Origin: Pontibacter lucknowensis
GTDB lineage: Bacteria > Bacteroidota > Bacteroidia > Cytophagales > Hymenobacteraceae
DNA: 64,000 nt
NCBI RefSeq assembly: GCF_900156415.1
Contig: NZ_FTNM01000006.1
Coordinates: forward strand, 248,001-312,000
Direction: 5' to 3'
Made by a program: the position numbers and the translations under genes. Within the stretch, counting starts at the first letter, position 1. Each line of letters starts with the position of its first letter. Below the pieces are notes generated by a model. That model made no database searches, was not told where the DNA came from, and saw only the letters and a list, made by a program, of their open reading frames with translations. Of this stretch, positions 53,078 to 62,289 are shown one piece after another.

Positions 53078-54772
53078 ATGAAAGGCACTTGTACCGACAA
53101 AGGAAGTAATGTTCTGTATCCTGAAATTGAGGATAAAATCGAAATAAGCGTGGGTGAAGACGCCCTGAAAATACTATCAGATGAAAAATTTCAGGCAGAA
53201 TGGGAGGCACTTTACCAATCATGCTACTGGGCTACCGTGTTTCAAGGAACTACCTATACCAATACCTGGTATAAACTATACAAGAAACAGTACATTCCTA
53301 TCCTGATTACTTCTTACAAAGGGAACAAACTCACAGGTATACTGAACCTGAGTATGAGCCTTAAGAAACTCGAAATAACCGGCACAGGCGCGTCAGACGC
53401 TTACTATCATACCTGGTTAGCCGAGGAGTATAATAAAGAGTCATTCATAAAATTAGCGCTTCATAAAGTAAGGGAACATTTTCCGGGATATAACATCCGC
53501 CTGTTCCAGCTCCCACAGCATACGCCAATCAAGTGGCTTGAAACCGATAAGAAGTGGCTGAATCTGGCTGTGCTAAAAACCTATGACCGCCCCTTGGTGG
53601 ACCTAACACACCCTGAATTGTCAAAACTCTACACCAAAAAGCAGTTTAAAGAATGTCGTAACCGGCTGAAGCGTTTAGGCGAAGTCACATTCGAGCATAT
53701 CACCTGCATCGATCAACTATCTGACATTTTTGACGAAATGATGGATCAGTTCGACTTCAGAAAAGGGGCTACCCTCAATACACTGCCGTTCAGATCAGAT
53801 CCTCAGAAAAAAGAATTCCTGATGGAGCTGTTCCGGCTGGACATGCTCCATGTCGCAGTGCTGAAAATGAATGGCATAATCGTAGCTTCGCTTATTGCTA
53901 CAATTGGCAAAGACAAGTGGGTCCATGGCGTCGGGATCAATACCCATGCCCCTACTTATGCAGCCTACTCTCCCGGTTTCATTAGTTTTATTATGCTAGC
54001 GCAGCAACTGGCAAATAAGCAGTACCACATGCTTGACCTGTCTACCGGAGACCAGGAATACAAAAAGCGTATGACCAACACACAGGACCAAGTATATGCC
54101 CTTGTAATCCTGAGCAGGAATAAATCGACTTTCAAAATACCGAACCCTCTCAAAGAGCAAGTCATTGGGAGATTGTCAGAAGCCGGCATTGACTATATAG
54201 CTTTCAGAGCGAAACTCAGAGCTAATAATAAGATGCTAAAAGCCAAGTGGCATCTCCTTAAGCAGCAAGGTATTACGAGATGCTTAGTCAACTCCCTGAA
54301 ATTCACCATATCTAGGGAAAAAGAACAAATATATAAAATAAACACTAAAAACAGCATAACCATTCTCAAAAACACGTATGCATGTATAAGTCAAAACAGC
54401 TTAAAAGACCTACTTCGTTTTTCCGAAGGTCAATCTTTAAAAACTCGTTGGGAATTTCTGATTGAAGCCATGTATAGGCTTGAGATAGGTGAGCAGGCCT
54501 ATACCTACTCCGAGGACAATGTACTAAAAGCCTGTGTCTGGATGAGCTGTTACTCTAAGAAACAAAACATATATGCTGCCAAGCTTGATTATCCAACAGA
54601 AGGGGCTGTGCTTCACGGCCTTTATTTCCACTCCGATTACAACAATAAGCTGCCCCAGTTTATAGAAGCTGTAGCTGCAGAAATTGAAAAAAACCAGCCA
54701 GGCAAACAAATATACCTGATCACTGGCCCATCAGTAGCTGCATTTTGTTTGGCAAGGCAAAGCGCTTGTTAA
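53078..54772 (+). CDS. GNAT/FemAB-like acyltransferase, divergent paralogue 3
   Basis: 564 residues, the most divergent of the four. The core is FDFRKGATLNTLPFRSDPQKKEFL and the motif reads MLDLSTGDQEYKKRMTNTQDQVY, so the PGGD loop of the others is replaced. Bases are more AT-rich and lysine/isoleucine-rich than in the neighbours. The C-terminal domain is kept (DLLRFSEGQSLKTRWEFLIEAM, YRLEIGEQAYTYSED, HGLYFHSDYNNKLPQFIEAV). It may use a different acyl donor or have lost activity. Confidence 0.82.
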   Translation: MKGTCTDKGSNVLYPEIEDKIEISVGEDALKILSDEKFQAEWEALYQSCYWATVFQGTTYTNTWYKLYKKQYIPILITSYKGNKLTGILNLSMSLKKLEITGTGASDAYYHTWLAEEYNKESFIKLALHKVREHFPGYNIRLFQLPQHTPIKWLETDKKWLNLAVLKTYDRPLVDLTHPELSKLYTKKQFKECRNRLKRLGEVTFEHITCIDQLSDIFDEMMDQFDFRKGATLNTLPFRSDPQKKEFLMELFRLDMLHVAVLKMNGIIVASLIATIGKDKWVHGVGINTHAPTYAAYSPGFISFIMLAQQLANKQYHMLDLSTGDQEYKKRMTNTQDQVYALVILSRNKSTFKIPNPLKEQVIGRLSEAGIDYIAFRAKLRANNKMLKAKWHLLKQQGITRCLVNSLKFTISREKEQIYKINTKNSITILKNTYACISQNSLKDLLRFSEGQSLKTRWEFLIEAMYRLEIGEQAYTYSEDNVLKACVWMSCYSKKQNIYAAKLDYPTEGAVLHGLYFHSDYNNKLPQFIEAVAAEIEKNQPGKQIYLITGPSVAAFCLARQSAC

Positions 54773-54796
54773 TAATTTACTTACCCCGGATCGCCT

Positions 54797-56479
54797 ATGA
54801 ATACACTGTTACAGAAAGCTACGTTCCAACAAGAAGATGTCGTAAAAATACTGACAGGAAAAAAAGCTTTGGCATTGCTCGCTGAGCAAAGTTTCCAGTT
54901 GCAGTGGGATACACTCTATACCTCCTGCCCCTGGTCGACTGTCTTTCAAAGCAGAGGCTTCGTTTATACCTGGTATCAATCTTATCATACAACTTATTCA
55001 CCTATTCTGGCTGTCGCATATTGCGGGGAAAAGCTCACCGGACTGTTAACACTGGCACAAGATGACAGTGGCCGGCTTGTTGGTGCCGGAGCTAATCAGG
55101 CAGAATATCAGGTATGGCTTACAAGGGAGCAAACGGATTCTTATTTTATAAAAAAGACACTGAACGATCTGCTGGAGCAGTTTCCTCAGTCTGAGATCAG
55201 TCTGAAATTTGTGCCAGCCAACACACCCTTGCAGTGGCTCGAAACTGACCTTGAATTGCAAAAAGTGTACTTCCGCAGAGAAGTGAAGCAGCCATTGCTC
55301 AGCCTGAATAAGGAAAACCTGTCACAGGAACTTCGAAAGAAGAATAGAAGGGAAAAACTCAATCGTCTGAAACGACAGGGGGAGCTATCTTTTATGAAAG
55401 TCACTGATGCGCAGAAGTTTTCCTCCGTACTGGATGAACTTGCCATACAAAGTGATTTCAGGAAAGGTGCCATGTATAATAAGTGTGCTTTTCAGGAGGA
55501 CGGCTATCGCAAAGAGTTTCTGAAAAAGCTGTTCTCGGAGGGTCTGCTTCACGTCACCCTGCTTAGAGTAGATAATACCATCATTGCATCTAATGTCGGG
55601 GTGACCGGGCAAAACTGGGTGCACCTGCAGGGCATTAACACCCACTCTCCAATGCAGGCGAAACACTCGCCAGGCATTCTCCACTTTCTGATGCTTGGCG
55701 TGATGCTGGCAGAGGAAGGTATTGCAGTTTTTGACCTGACCCCAGGTAACGATCCATACAAAGAAAGCCTTGCCACAGACTTTACGCATGCAACCGAATT
55801 GGTTTTCGGAAACAAGGCCGTCGTTATGAACAGGAAGCTGAAATACAACCTGACTCAGTACCTGAAGGATACACTTCCCAAACTAGGTATAGCGGGCCGT
55901 CAGATCAAGCAGATGAGCCATGAGACAGCTATAATGAAAGAAAAATTCAAGCTTATCAAAAGGCAGAGTCTTTCAACGCTGCTCAGGAAATCTATCCGGA
56001 GTATAAGTAAATCCAATGATCTGAGTATATACTCCGTGCAGCCTGTTCAGAAAGAGGTTCAGGAAGTACCTGTTAATAAAAATGAATTGCAGGACTTACT
56101 CTGCTATACACCTGCAGAAAGCCTTACCTCAAAGTGGGAGTTCCTGATCGATGCGATGCGCAGGCTCGAGTCCGGTCAGCATGTGTATACCTGGCAGAAG
56201 AACGGGCACTTGTTAGGCTATGCCTGGTTAAGCGAACCCAAAGCCTCCAAACCGACCACCTTTTTTCAGTTGGAGTTACCCGAACAGGCAATTGTGCTGC
56301 ACAGTTTTTACTGTCCCTCTTTGGATCATGCAAAAACAGCCGCCTTTATCCGGGCTATAGTCGCTCATTCGAACGTATCAAATGACCTGCCACTTTACGC
56401 CGTTGCAAAATCAACTGATAAAGCTGTATGCAGAGTATTAGAATTACTGTACCCTTCTACCCCCGCTTCAAGCAATTAA
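54797..56479 (+). CDS. GNAT/FemAB-like acyltransferase, paralogue 4
   Basis: 560 residues. Core QSDFRKGAMYNKCAFQEDGYRKEFL and GINTHSPMQAKHSPGILHFLMLG. The motif is FDLTPGNDPYKESLATDFTHAT, with the DQV segment of paralogues 1 to 3 replaced. The second domain is complete (DLLCYTPAESLTSKWEFLIDAMRRLESG, YCPSLDHAKTAAFIRAIV). It follows paralogue 3 after 24 bases and precedes AsnB after 35, so all are probably one transcript. Confidence 0.85.
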   Translation: MNTLLQKATFQQEDVVKILTGKKALALLAEQSFQLQWDTLYTSCPWSTVFQSRGFVYTWYQSYHTTYSPILAVAYCGEKLTGLLTLAQDDSGRLVGAGANQAEYQVWLTREQTDSYFIKKTLNDLLEQFPQSEISLKFVPANTPLQWLETDLELQKVYFRREVKQPLLSLNKENLSQELRKKNRREKLNRLKRQGELSFMKVTDAQKFSSVLDELAIQSDFRKGAMYNKCAFQEDGYRKEFLKKLFSEGLLHVTLLRVDNTIIASNVGVTGQNWVHLQGINTHSPMQAKHSPGILHFLMLGVMLAEEGIAVFDLTPGNDPYKESLATDFTHATELVFGNKAVVMNRKLKYNLTQYLKDTLPKLGIAGRQIKQMSHETAIMKEKFKLIKRQSLSTLLRKSIRSISKSNDLSIYSVQPVQKEVQEVPVNKNELQDLLCYTPAESLTSKWEFLIDAMRRLESGQHVYTWQKNGHLLGYAWLSEPKASKPTTFFQLELPEQAIVLHSFYCPSLDHAKTAAFIRAIVAHSNVSNDLPLYAVAKSTDKAVCRVLELLYPSTPASSN

Positions 56480-56514
56480 TAGAATAAAGTTTCCAACAAC
56501 AAACCCTTTAAGAC

Positions 56515-58416
56515 ATGTGTGGAATAGCTGGTATTATCAACTTTAATCAGGAAACTCCCAAAGAGTCTGCATTGCGAGAAATGATGCGACAAATGAAACA
56601 CAGAGGTCCTGACGACAATGGCGTATTTATAGAAGATGAAATAGGACTTGGATTTGTCCGGCTCAGTATAATTGACCTCTCGCCTGACGGCCACCAGCCC
56701 ATGGTGTCTGCCGACGGTCGTTACGTGCTCGAGTTCAATGGCGAGATATTCAACTACGTGGAGTTGCGCGAAGAACTCCAGCAAGAGGGTATTGAATTTA
56801 AAACGAAAACTGACACAGAGGTTTTATTGAACGCTTACATTCATTGGGGCGAGGACTGCATGAACCACTTTAACGGCATGTGGGCTTTCGCGATTTATGA
56901 CCGCTTGACCAAAACTGTTTTCGCATCCCGAGACAGGTATGGCATCAAACCTTTTTACTATATCCACACAACCAACTATTTTGCTTTCTGCTCTGAGATT
57001 CCGCCACTACTCAGCTTACTTGACGGAAAGCCCAAGCCTAACTACCAAAGCATATTTGATTACCTGGCCTTCAACAGGACTGACCAGTCAGAGGCTACTT
57101 TCTTTGAGGAGGTTAGAAAGCTGCAGCACGGCATGAAGCTGACCGTACGCGGCAGAAACGTAAAGACAAGCCGCTGGTATGATCTAAGGGAGAGAGTAGC
57201 GAAAGCCGAAAAATTCAAGAACCCGGAAGAGTATAAAGAATTGTTCACTTCGGCGGTTGGCTTACGACTCAGAAGTGATGTACCGGTAGGTGTCTGTCTA
57301 AGTGGCGGCCTTGACTCTTCCAGCATTACCTCCGTACTACTCAACAGCTATCAAAAAAAAGATCTCAACACGTTCTCGGCCATCTATCAAAATGGCCAGA
57401 CGGGGGATGAAAAGCAGTTTATACATGAGTACAAACCGCTGCTAAAGAACATGCATTACATCTATCCCAATGCCGAAACGCTTGAAAACGATCTGATGCA
57501 ATTCATAAAAACACATGCCGAGCCGATCCCATCCACCTCACCTTATGCGCAATACAAGGTGATGGAGCTGGCCAAGGATAACGTGGTGGTGACACTTGAT
57601 GGGCAGGGAGCCGATGAAGAACTGGCCGGCTATCATTACTTTTTTGGCTTTTACTTTAAAGACCTGCTCCGCTCCGGCCGTATCGGCAAGCTCTTCAGTG
57701 AGATGTACCATTACCTGAAGAACCACCGCAGCCTGTACGGTGTCAAATCATTTGCCTATTTTCTGCTTCCGGAAGGTATGCGCACGAAGTTAAGGGTAGG
57801 AGAAAAAGGGTATTTGCAGAACGCTTTTGTAGAAAGATATAGCAAGTCCAACGGTATAGCCGGCAAGCTGTATGGTTCCACCTCGCTGAAAGACGCCCTG
57901 TTGGACCACTTTGAAAATAAGCTGGAGCATTTGCTCAAATGGGAAGACCTGAACTCCATGCATTTCTCTCTTGAGGCGCGGGTACCTTTTCTGGACTACC
58001 GTCTGGTGGAGAAAACACTGGCCAGTTCAGAAGACTGGGCTATACGCCACGGCATCACCAAGTTCATACTCCGGGAGTCTATGAAAGGCGTGCTTCCCGA
58101 AAAAATCAGGATGCGGCAGGATAAGATTGGCTTCGGCACGCCACAGGACGAATGGTTCAGAGAGCCTGCCTGGCAGAACATGGTAGAAGGCATCCTGAGC
58201 AGCGATTCTTTTAGAAGGCGCAACCTGATCGACCCGGAGATTGCCATGCGAAAGTATAAGGAGCACCTCTCAGGACAAACTAATATTGCGAAGGAGATCT
58301 GGAAGTGGGTGCACCTCGAGCTATGGTTCAGAACATTCATAGACCTGGACCTGCAGGAGGAAGTTCCTCAACCAGCAGATGCGCTGAATGAGCGCATTAC
58401 ACCATTGCCTGCCTAG
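56515..58416 (+). CDS. Glutamine-hydrolysing asparagine synthase-type amidotransferase
   Basis: 633 residues, AsnB architecture. The N-terminal Ntn glutaminase begins MCGIAGI, so Cys2 is the nucleophile after Met removal. The PP-loop synthetase domain has SGGLDSSSI (about 263-271) and LDGQGADEELAGY (about 360-372). In polysaccharide loci such enzymes can amidate the carboxylate of a uronic acid rather than make asparagine. That is my inference here, from position between acyltransferases and the second flippase. Confidence 0.93.
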   Translation: MCGIAGIINFNQETPKESALREMMRQMKHRGPDDNGVFIEDEIGLGFVRLSIIDLSPDGHQPMVSADGRYVLEFNGEIFNYVELREELQQEGIEFKTKTDTEVLLNAYIHWGEDCMNHFNGMWAFAIYDRLTKTVFASRDRYGIKPFYYIHTTNYFAFCSEIPPLLSLLDGKPKPNYQSIFDYLAFNRTDQSEATFFEEVRKLQHGMKLTVRGRNVKTSRWYDLRERVAKAEKFKNPEEYKELFTSAVGLRLRSDVPVGVCLSGGLDSSSITSVLLNSYQKKDLNTFSAIYQNGQTGDEKQFIHEYKPLLKNMHYIYPNAETLENDLMQFIKTHAEPIPSTSPYAQYKVMELAKDNVVVTLDGQGADEELAGYHYFFGFYFKDLLRSGRIGKLFSEMYHYLKNHRSLYGVKSFAYFLLPEGMRTKLRVGEKGYLQNAFVERYSKSNGIAGKLYGSTSLKDALLDHFENKLEHLLKWEDLNSMHFSLEARVPFLDYRLVEKTLASSEDWAIRHGITKFILRESMKGVLPEKIRMRQDKIGFGTPQDEWFREPAWQNMVEGILSSDSFRRRNLIDPEIAMRKYKEHLSGQTNIAKEIWKWVHLELWFRTFIDLDLQEEVPQPADALNERITPLPA

Positions 58417-58441
58417 CAGTAGGTATTACCCTATACCTTAT

Positions 58442-59977
58442 ATGGCTATCAATCAATTGAAAGCAGGCGCCTTGCTGTCTTATGCCTCTATCGGCATAAA
58501 CAATATAGTGGGCCTGCTCTTTACACCTTTCATGTTGCGGATGCTGGGGAAATCAGAGTTTGGACTTTACTCTCTTGTCGCCTCCGTAGTAGCATACCTT
58601 ACCGTGTTAGACCTGGGCCTGGGCAATGCAGTGGTTCGTTATACCGCCAAATACAGGGCACAAAACAGGCAACAGGAACAGTACTCCCTATTTGGTATGT
58701 TTTTGATGCTTTACTGTAGTATCAGTCTGCTCGTCATTCTGGCTGGTACCTTGCTGTATCATAATGTGGAAGTCCTGTTTGGCAACGCACTAACTGCGGC
58801 AGAACTCGAGAAAGCCCGCATAATGGTAGTGCTGTTGATCTTCAACCTGGCCGCTACGTTTCCACTCAGCATCTTTGGTTCGATCATAGTCGCCTATGAA
58901 AACTATGTATTTCAGAAGCTAGTTAATATTGTACGGGCTCTGATCACACCCTGCCTGATGATACCTTTGCTCCTGCTGGGATACAAAGCCATTGGTATTG
59001 TGTTGGTTATCACACTGTTGAATATCATCAGCTTACTCGTAAACTGCTGGTACTGTTTTACTAAGCTCAAGATCAAGCTGCATTTCAGAAAGATGGAGTG
59101 GCAAGTGCTGAAGGGAATTTCCACTTACTCCTTCTTTATTTTCCTGGGGGTGATAGTGGACAAAATCTATTGGAGCACCGGTCAGTTTGTGCTTGGCGTG
59201 GTAGCAGGTACTGCTGTGGTGGCTGTGTACGCTATTGCCGTGCAGCTGCAGATGTACTATATGAGCCTCTCGACTGCCATATCAGGTGTATTTTTACCAA
59301 AAATCACCGCCATGGTCGCACGCAACACCTCTGACAGGGAAGTGTCTGATCTGTTTATCCGGACAGGCAGGATACAGTTTATCGTGATGGCATTTGTCCT
59401 GAGTGTTTTTATTCTGTTCGGGAAAACCTTTATCATACTGTGGGCTGGGCCTGACTACGCCGATGCTTACCTGATCGCCGTGCTGCTGATGATTCCGCTG
59501 ACGATTCCCTTGATACAGACCCTCGGCATTTCCATACTTCAGGCACGTAACCAGCACAAGTTCCGCTCGCTGGTTTATATTCTGGTGGCCACGGCAAGCC
59601 TGGCTATTAGCATTCCACTGGCCAAGGTATATGGAGGCATAGGCTGCGCCATCGGCACCTCATTCTCGCTTATTGTAGGCAATATCATCGTCATGAATAT
59701 TTACTATTATAAGCGGGTGAGAATTGACATACCCCGCTTTTGGAGAGAGATAGGCTCCATGTCACTTCCTGTTATAGTATTAATACCAGTAGGTGTACTC
59801 CTCAACTATCTATCCCCTGAGGTTACTTTCATTTCACTATTCATAAAAGTACTAATTTTCAGTATTCTATACCTCAACGCAATCTGGTGGAAAGGGCTTA
59901 ATAATTATGAAAGAGAGCTCTTTTGGGTACCTGCAAAGAAAGTAATTTCCAAAGTAAAACTTCACTACAATAACTAG
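58442..59977 (+). CDS. Oligosaccharide flippase (Wzx-type), second copy
   Basis: 511 residues from the ATG at 58442 (an ATG at 58388 lies inside the AsnB end and opens into no membrane helix). 12-14 hydrophobic segments; SYASIGINNIVGLLFTPFMLRMLGKSEFGLYSLVASV is a standard MOP-family start. It is clearly a different subfamily from the first flippase (42057). It might move a separate lipid-linked glycan, or the decorated unit. Confidence 0.92.
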   Translation: MAINQLKAGALLSYASIGINNIVGLLFTPFMLRMLGKSEFGLYSLVASVVAYLTVLDLGLGNAVVRYTAKYRAQNRQQEQYSLFGMFLMLYCSISLLVILAGTLLYHNVEVLFGNALTAAELEKARIMVVLLIFNLAATFPLSIFGSIIVAYENYVFQKLVNIVRALITPCLMIPLLLLGYKAIGIVLVITLLNIISLLVNCWYCFTKLKIKLHFRKMEWQVLKGISTYSFFIFLGVIVDKIYWSTGQFVLGVVAGTAVVAVYAIAVQLQMYYMSLSTAISGVFLPKITAMVARNTSDREVSDLFIRTGRIQFIVMAFVLSVFILFGKTFIILWAGPDYADAYLIAVLLMIPLTIPLIQTLGISILQARNQHKFRSLVYILVATASLAISIPLAKVYGGIGCAIGTSFSLIVGNIIVMNIYYYKRVRIDIPRFWREIGSMSLPVIVLIPVGVLLNYLSPEVTFISLFIKVLIFSILYLNAIWWKGLNNYERELFWVPAKKVISKVKLHYNN

Positions 59978-59984
59978 CCTGATT

Positions 59985-61160
59985 ATGAGCTCCCAAGTGA
60001 TTCTCAAACAGACATACCAATTAAATACACAACAAGCAGCTGCAAATAAAATCATATTTGACGGCTACTATGGACAACTGAACACAGGTGATGATGCATT
60101 CGTAGAAGTTAGCGCTTGGGGAGCTGAGACTTACTGGAATACGGCGAATAACTTTTTTCTGGCAAAGTCACTTCCACTGATTAAGCATGAAGCCAGCCAT
60201 TTTCAGAAGAAAATTTTTACCGGTCAACATGTCCTGGAGCAGCTATATCAGCTGATAAACACTAATGCGGTCATATCTTCCGGAGGATCAACATTTGAAA
60301 AGCCTCAGAAAATGCTACACATCCGCAATCTGTCTATTATTAAGAAAATACTAATCAAGAACTTTAAAATCGGTGCAATCGGGGTGTCACTAGGGCCTTA
60401 TAAGAACGCCTCAGATGAAAAATCTATCATTGAATACCTGAAAAGACTGGATTTCCTGGCGCTTAGGGATGAGCACTCTTATCAACTGGCTTTAAGCTAT
60501 CAACTCCCATACAAACCAGTCAATGCCTTTGATTTGGCAGCTTTACTTCCACGTATTTATGATCACTCCAAGCAGAGCCAGCGAGACTATTATCAGGAAA
60601 AGATCATTGGTGTTAGTGCATGTTTCTTTGAAAGGTACAGAGGTTATACAAACCTCTGTAACGAAGAGCGTAGGACAGGATACCTCAAGCAGCTTCTGCT
60701 AGAAGTATCCAAAATCACAAACGCAAAGCTCAGATTCTTCGAATTCAATGGGAACTCAACTGTGGGCGATCTGCAAATAACTGCTTCTATTATTGATTTC
60801 CTGAAGGAGAATAAGGTGAGCAATGTGGAACTTATACCTTATAATCCTAACATAAATCATATATACAATAAGGTTTTAGAGTGTAACCTAATGATATCGG
60901 TGAGGCTGCATGCATCTATGTTTGCCTGCTTTGGCAACGTTCCGTTTTTTCTACTGGAGTATCACAGAAAATGCAGCGACTTTTTGGAGAGTGTAGGATA
61001 TAAGGAGGCTTACAGAATCGGAGATGGTATGCAGGAAATTCAAAAAACAATCGGACAAATTATTTCAATTCTGGAAGACCCAAATAGGTATACACCTCCT
61101 ACTAAGCTGGAGAATTGCAAACAGAAAGCATTGATGAACTTCACATCTATTTCGCTATAA
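59985..61160 (+). CDS. Polysaccharide pyruvyltransferase-family protein
   Basis: 391 residues. The motifs GYYGQLNTGDDAF (about residues 28-40), SSGGSTFEKPQKM and SVRLHASMFACF (about 305-316, with the RxHA-type pair) define the PS_pyruv_trans family, which adds ketal-linked pyruvate from phosphoenolpyruvate to sugars such as mannose or galactose. The last codons and stop lie inside a perfect 26-base inverted repeat. Last gene of the plus-strand run. Confidence 0.9.
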   Translation: MSSQVILKQTYQLNTQQAAANKIIFDGYYGQLNTGDDAFVEVSAWGAETYWNTANNFFLAKSLPLIKHEASHFQKKIFTGQHVLEQLYQLINTNAVISSGGSTFEKPQKMLHIRNLSIIKKILIKNFKIGAIGVSLGPYKNASDEKSIIEYLKRLDFLALRDEHSYQLALSYQLPYKPVNAFDLAALLPRIYDHSKQSQRDYYQEKIIGVSACFFERYRGYTNLCNEERRTGYLKQLLLEVSKITNAKLRFFEFNGNSTVGDLQITASIIDFLKENKVSNVELIPYNPNINHIYNKVLECNLMISVRLHASMFACFGNVPFFLLEYHRKCSDFLESVGYKEAYRIGDGMQEIQKTIGQIISILEDPNRYTPPTKLENCKQKALMNFTSISL

Positions 61161-61203
61161 CAGAAAAGCCAGCTTCTGAAGCTGGCTTTTCTGTTATAGC
61201 GAA
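61151..61203. terminator. Perfect inverted repeat / terminator spanning the stop codon
   Basis: Two perfect 26-base arms (61151-61176 and 61178-61203) around a single central base, so the effective loop is about seven bases. The left arm includes the final TCG CTA TAA codons. T-run (CTTTT) lies inside the stem. It separates the convergent plus-strand locus from the deacetylase gene ending at 61214. Confidence 0.85.
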
Positions 61204-61213
61204 TGCTAATAAA

Positions 61214-62182
61214 TTAAGCTGGAGAAGGTATCCTCCTACTATGATCTCCACCGTATTTTAATTCATCTTTAGCTAACTCTGGTAACCTGAATTTCAACAT
61301 GATTGGTTTCCAAACACCCGTCATACGGCAGATGTTCTCCGCCAGTGATGCTCCTTCCAGCAGTCCAAAACGAGGCAGACAGAATGTGTTTTTCAACTCT
61401 TCTGAAGTGATGTGACGAGGTTCGCTTGAAAATGCCAGCTTATACCCCAGCTCTTTTAGTGCGCGCATCTCGCGGTCCCCAAAATCACCATTAGGGTACG
61501 CAAAGTATTTCACCTCTTTTCCTATCCAGGATTCCAGCTTAAGTTTTGAGATTAACAGTTCATTGTAGAGCTGTTCATTCCTGCAATTGACCAGGATAGG
61601 ATGCGTATGCGTGTGCCCTCCTATGGTGACATACTTCGATTTAGAAATTTGTTTTATCTGCTTGATTGTCATCGCCTGCCTTTCTACTTTTGTTTGTCGC
61701 TTTATTTCATTGATTAAAGCAGCCCGCTTGTCATTCATTATCAGTTTTAATGAGGATTTGGAAGGTATAGTGATTTTGAGGTCTTTGGCCTTCTCAAGGT
61801 AAGACCACCAGTAGGCTCCCTCCTCTACCGCCTCCGTAGATACAAATATGGTGACAGGCACCTGGTATTTTTCTGCTACAGCCACCAGATTGGATACATT
61901 TCCTCTCCAACCGTCATCTGCTGTCATGAGTACTGCACCTTTTGGCAGCGGGAGGTTTTTATCTATAATGTTCTTTAAATCTTCGGGACTAATAAAAGTG
62001 AACCCATTATGCTTCAGCCACTTGACGCAAGCTTCGAACTCCTTCTTGGAGGGATCATGAAAGTACATTGATAAAATGTGGTCCGCTTTCATTGCTCTTC
62101 CTTTAGCCCTCTTTACAAATCCGCACATTATCAGCAGGTTTGCCAACAACCAGGTGAATACGTTTCTGATACTCAGTTCCAT
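61214..62182 (-). CDS. Polysaccharide deacetylase (NodB-type)
   Basis: 322 residues. Hydrophobic N-terminal helix (about 7-23, VFTWLLANLLIMCGFV) acts as anchor. NodB motifs: MTADDGWRGN (D89-D90, metal), GGHTHTHPILV (His pair), and YPNGDFGD. Removes N-acetyl groups from a polymer such as poly-GlcNAc or from the repeat unit. A deacetylase in the same locus as four N-acyltransferases suggests acetyl replacement by another acyl group (inference). Confidence 0.9.
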   Translation of the reverse strand: MELSIRNVFTWLLANLLIMCGFVKRAKGRAMKADHILSMYFHDPSKKEFEACVKWLKHNGFTFISPEDLKNIIDKNLPLPKGAVLMTADDGWRGNVSNLVAVAEKYQVPVTIFVSTEAVEEGAYWWSYLEKAKDLKITIPSKSSLKLIMNDKRAALINEIKRQTKVERQAMTIKQIKQISKSKYVTIGGHTHTHPILVNCRNEQLYNELLISKLKLESWIGKEVKYFAYPNGDFGDREMRALKELGYKLAFSSEPRHITSEELKNTFCLPRFGLLEGASLAENICRMTGVWKPIMLKFRLPELAKDELKYGGDHSRRIPSPA

Positions 62183-62289
62183 GTGAAATGCCGTTATGAA
62201 TTTAGTAGTATGATTAATTGCACAATAGTATGCTCAATGCGATGAGCAGGAACCCAGCGCTAATTTTATGATCAGTACTATAACCCGAT

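Noticed and set aside
36968-61160. Idea that the polysaccharide locus was recently acquired from another lineage
   Set aside because: The GGTATA motif remains frequent inside the locus, with no transposase, integrase or tRNA boundary nearby. Only paralogue 3 looks compositionally different.
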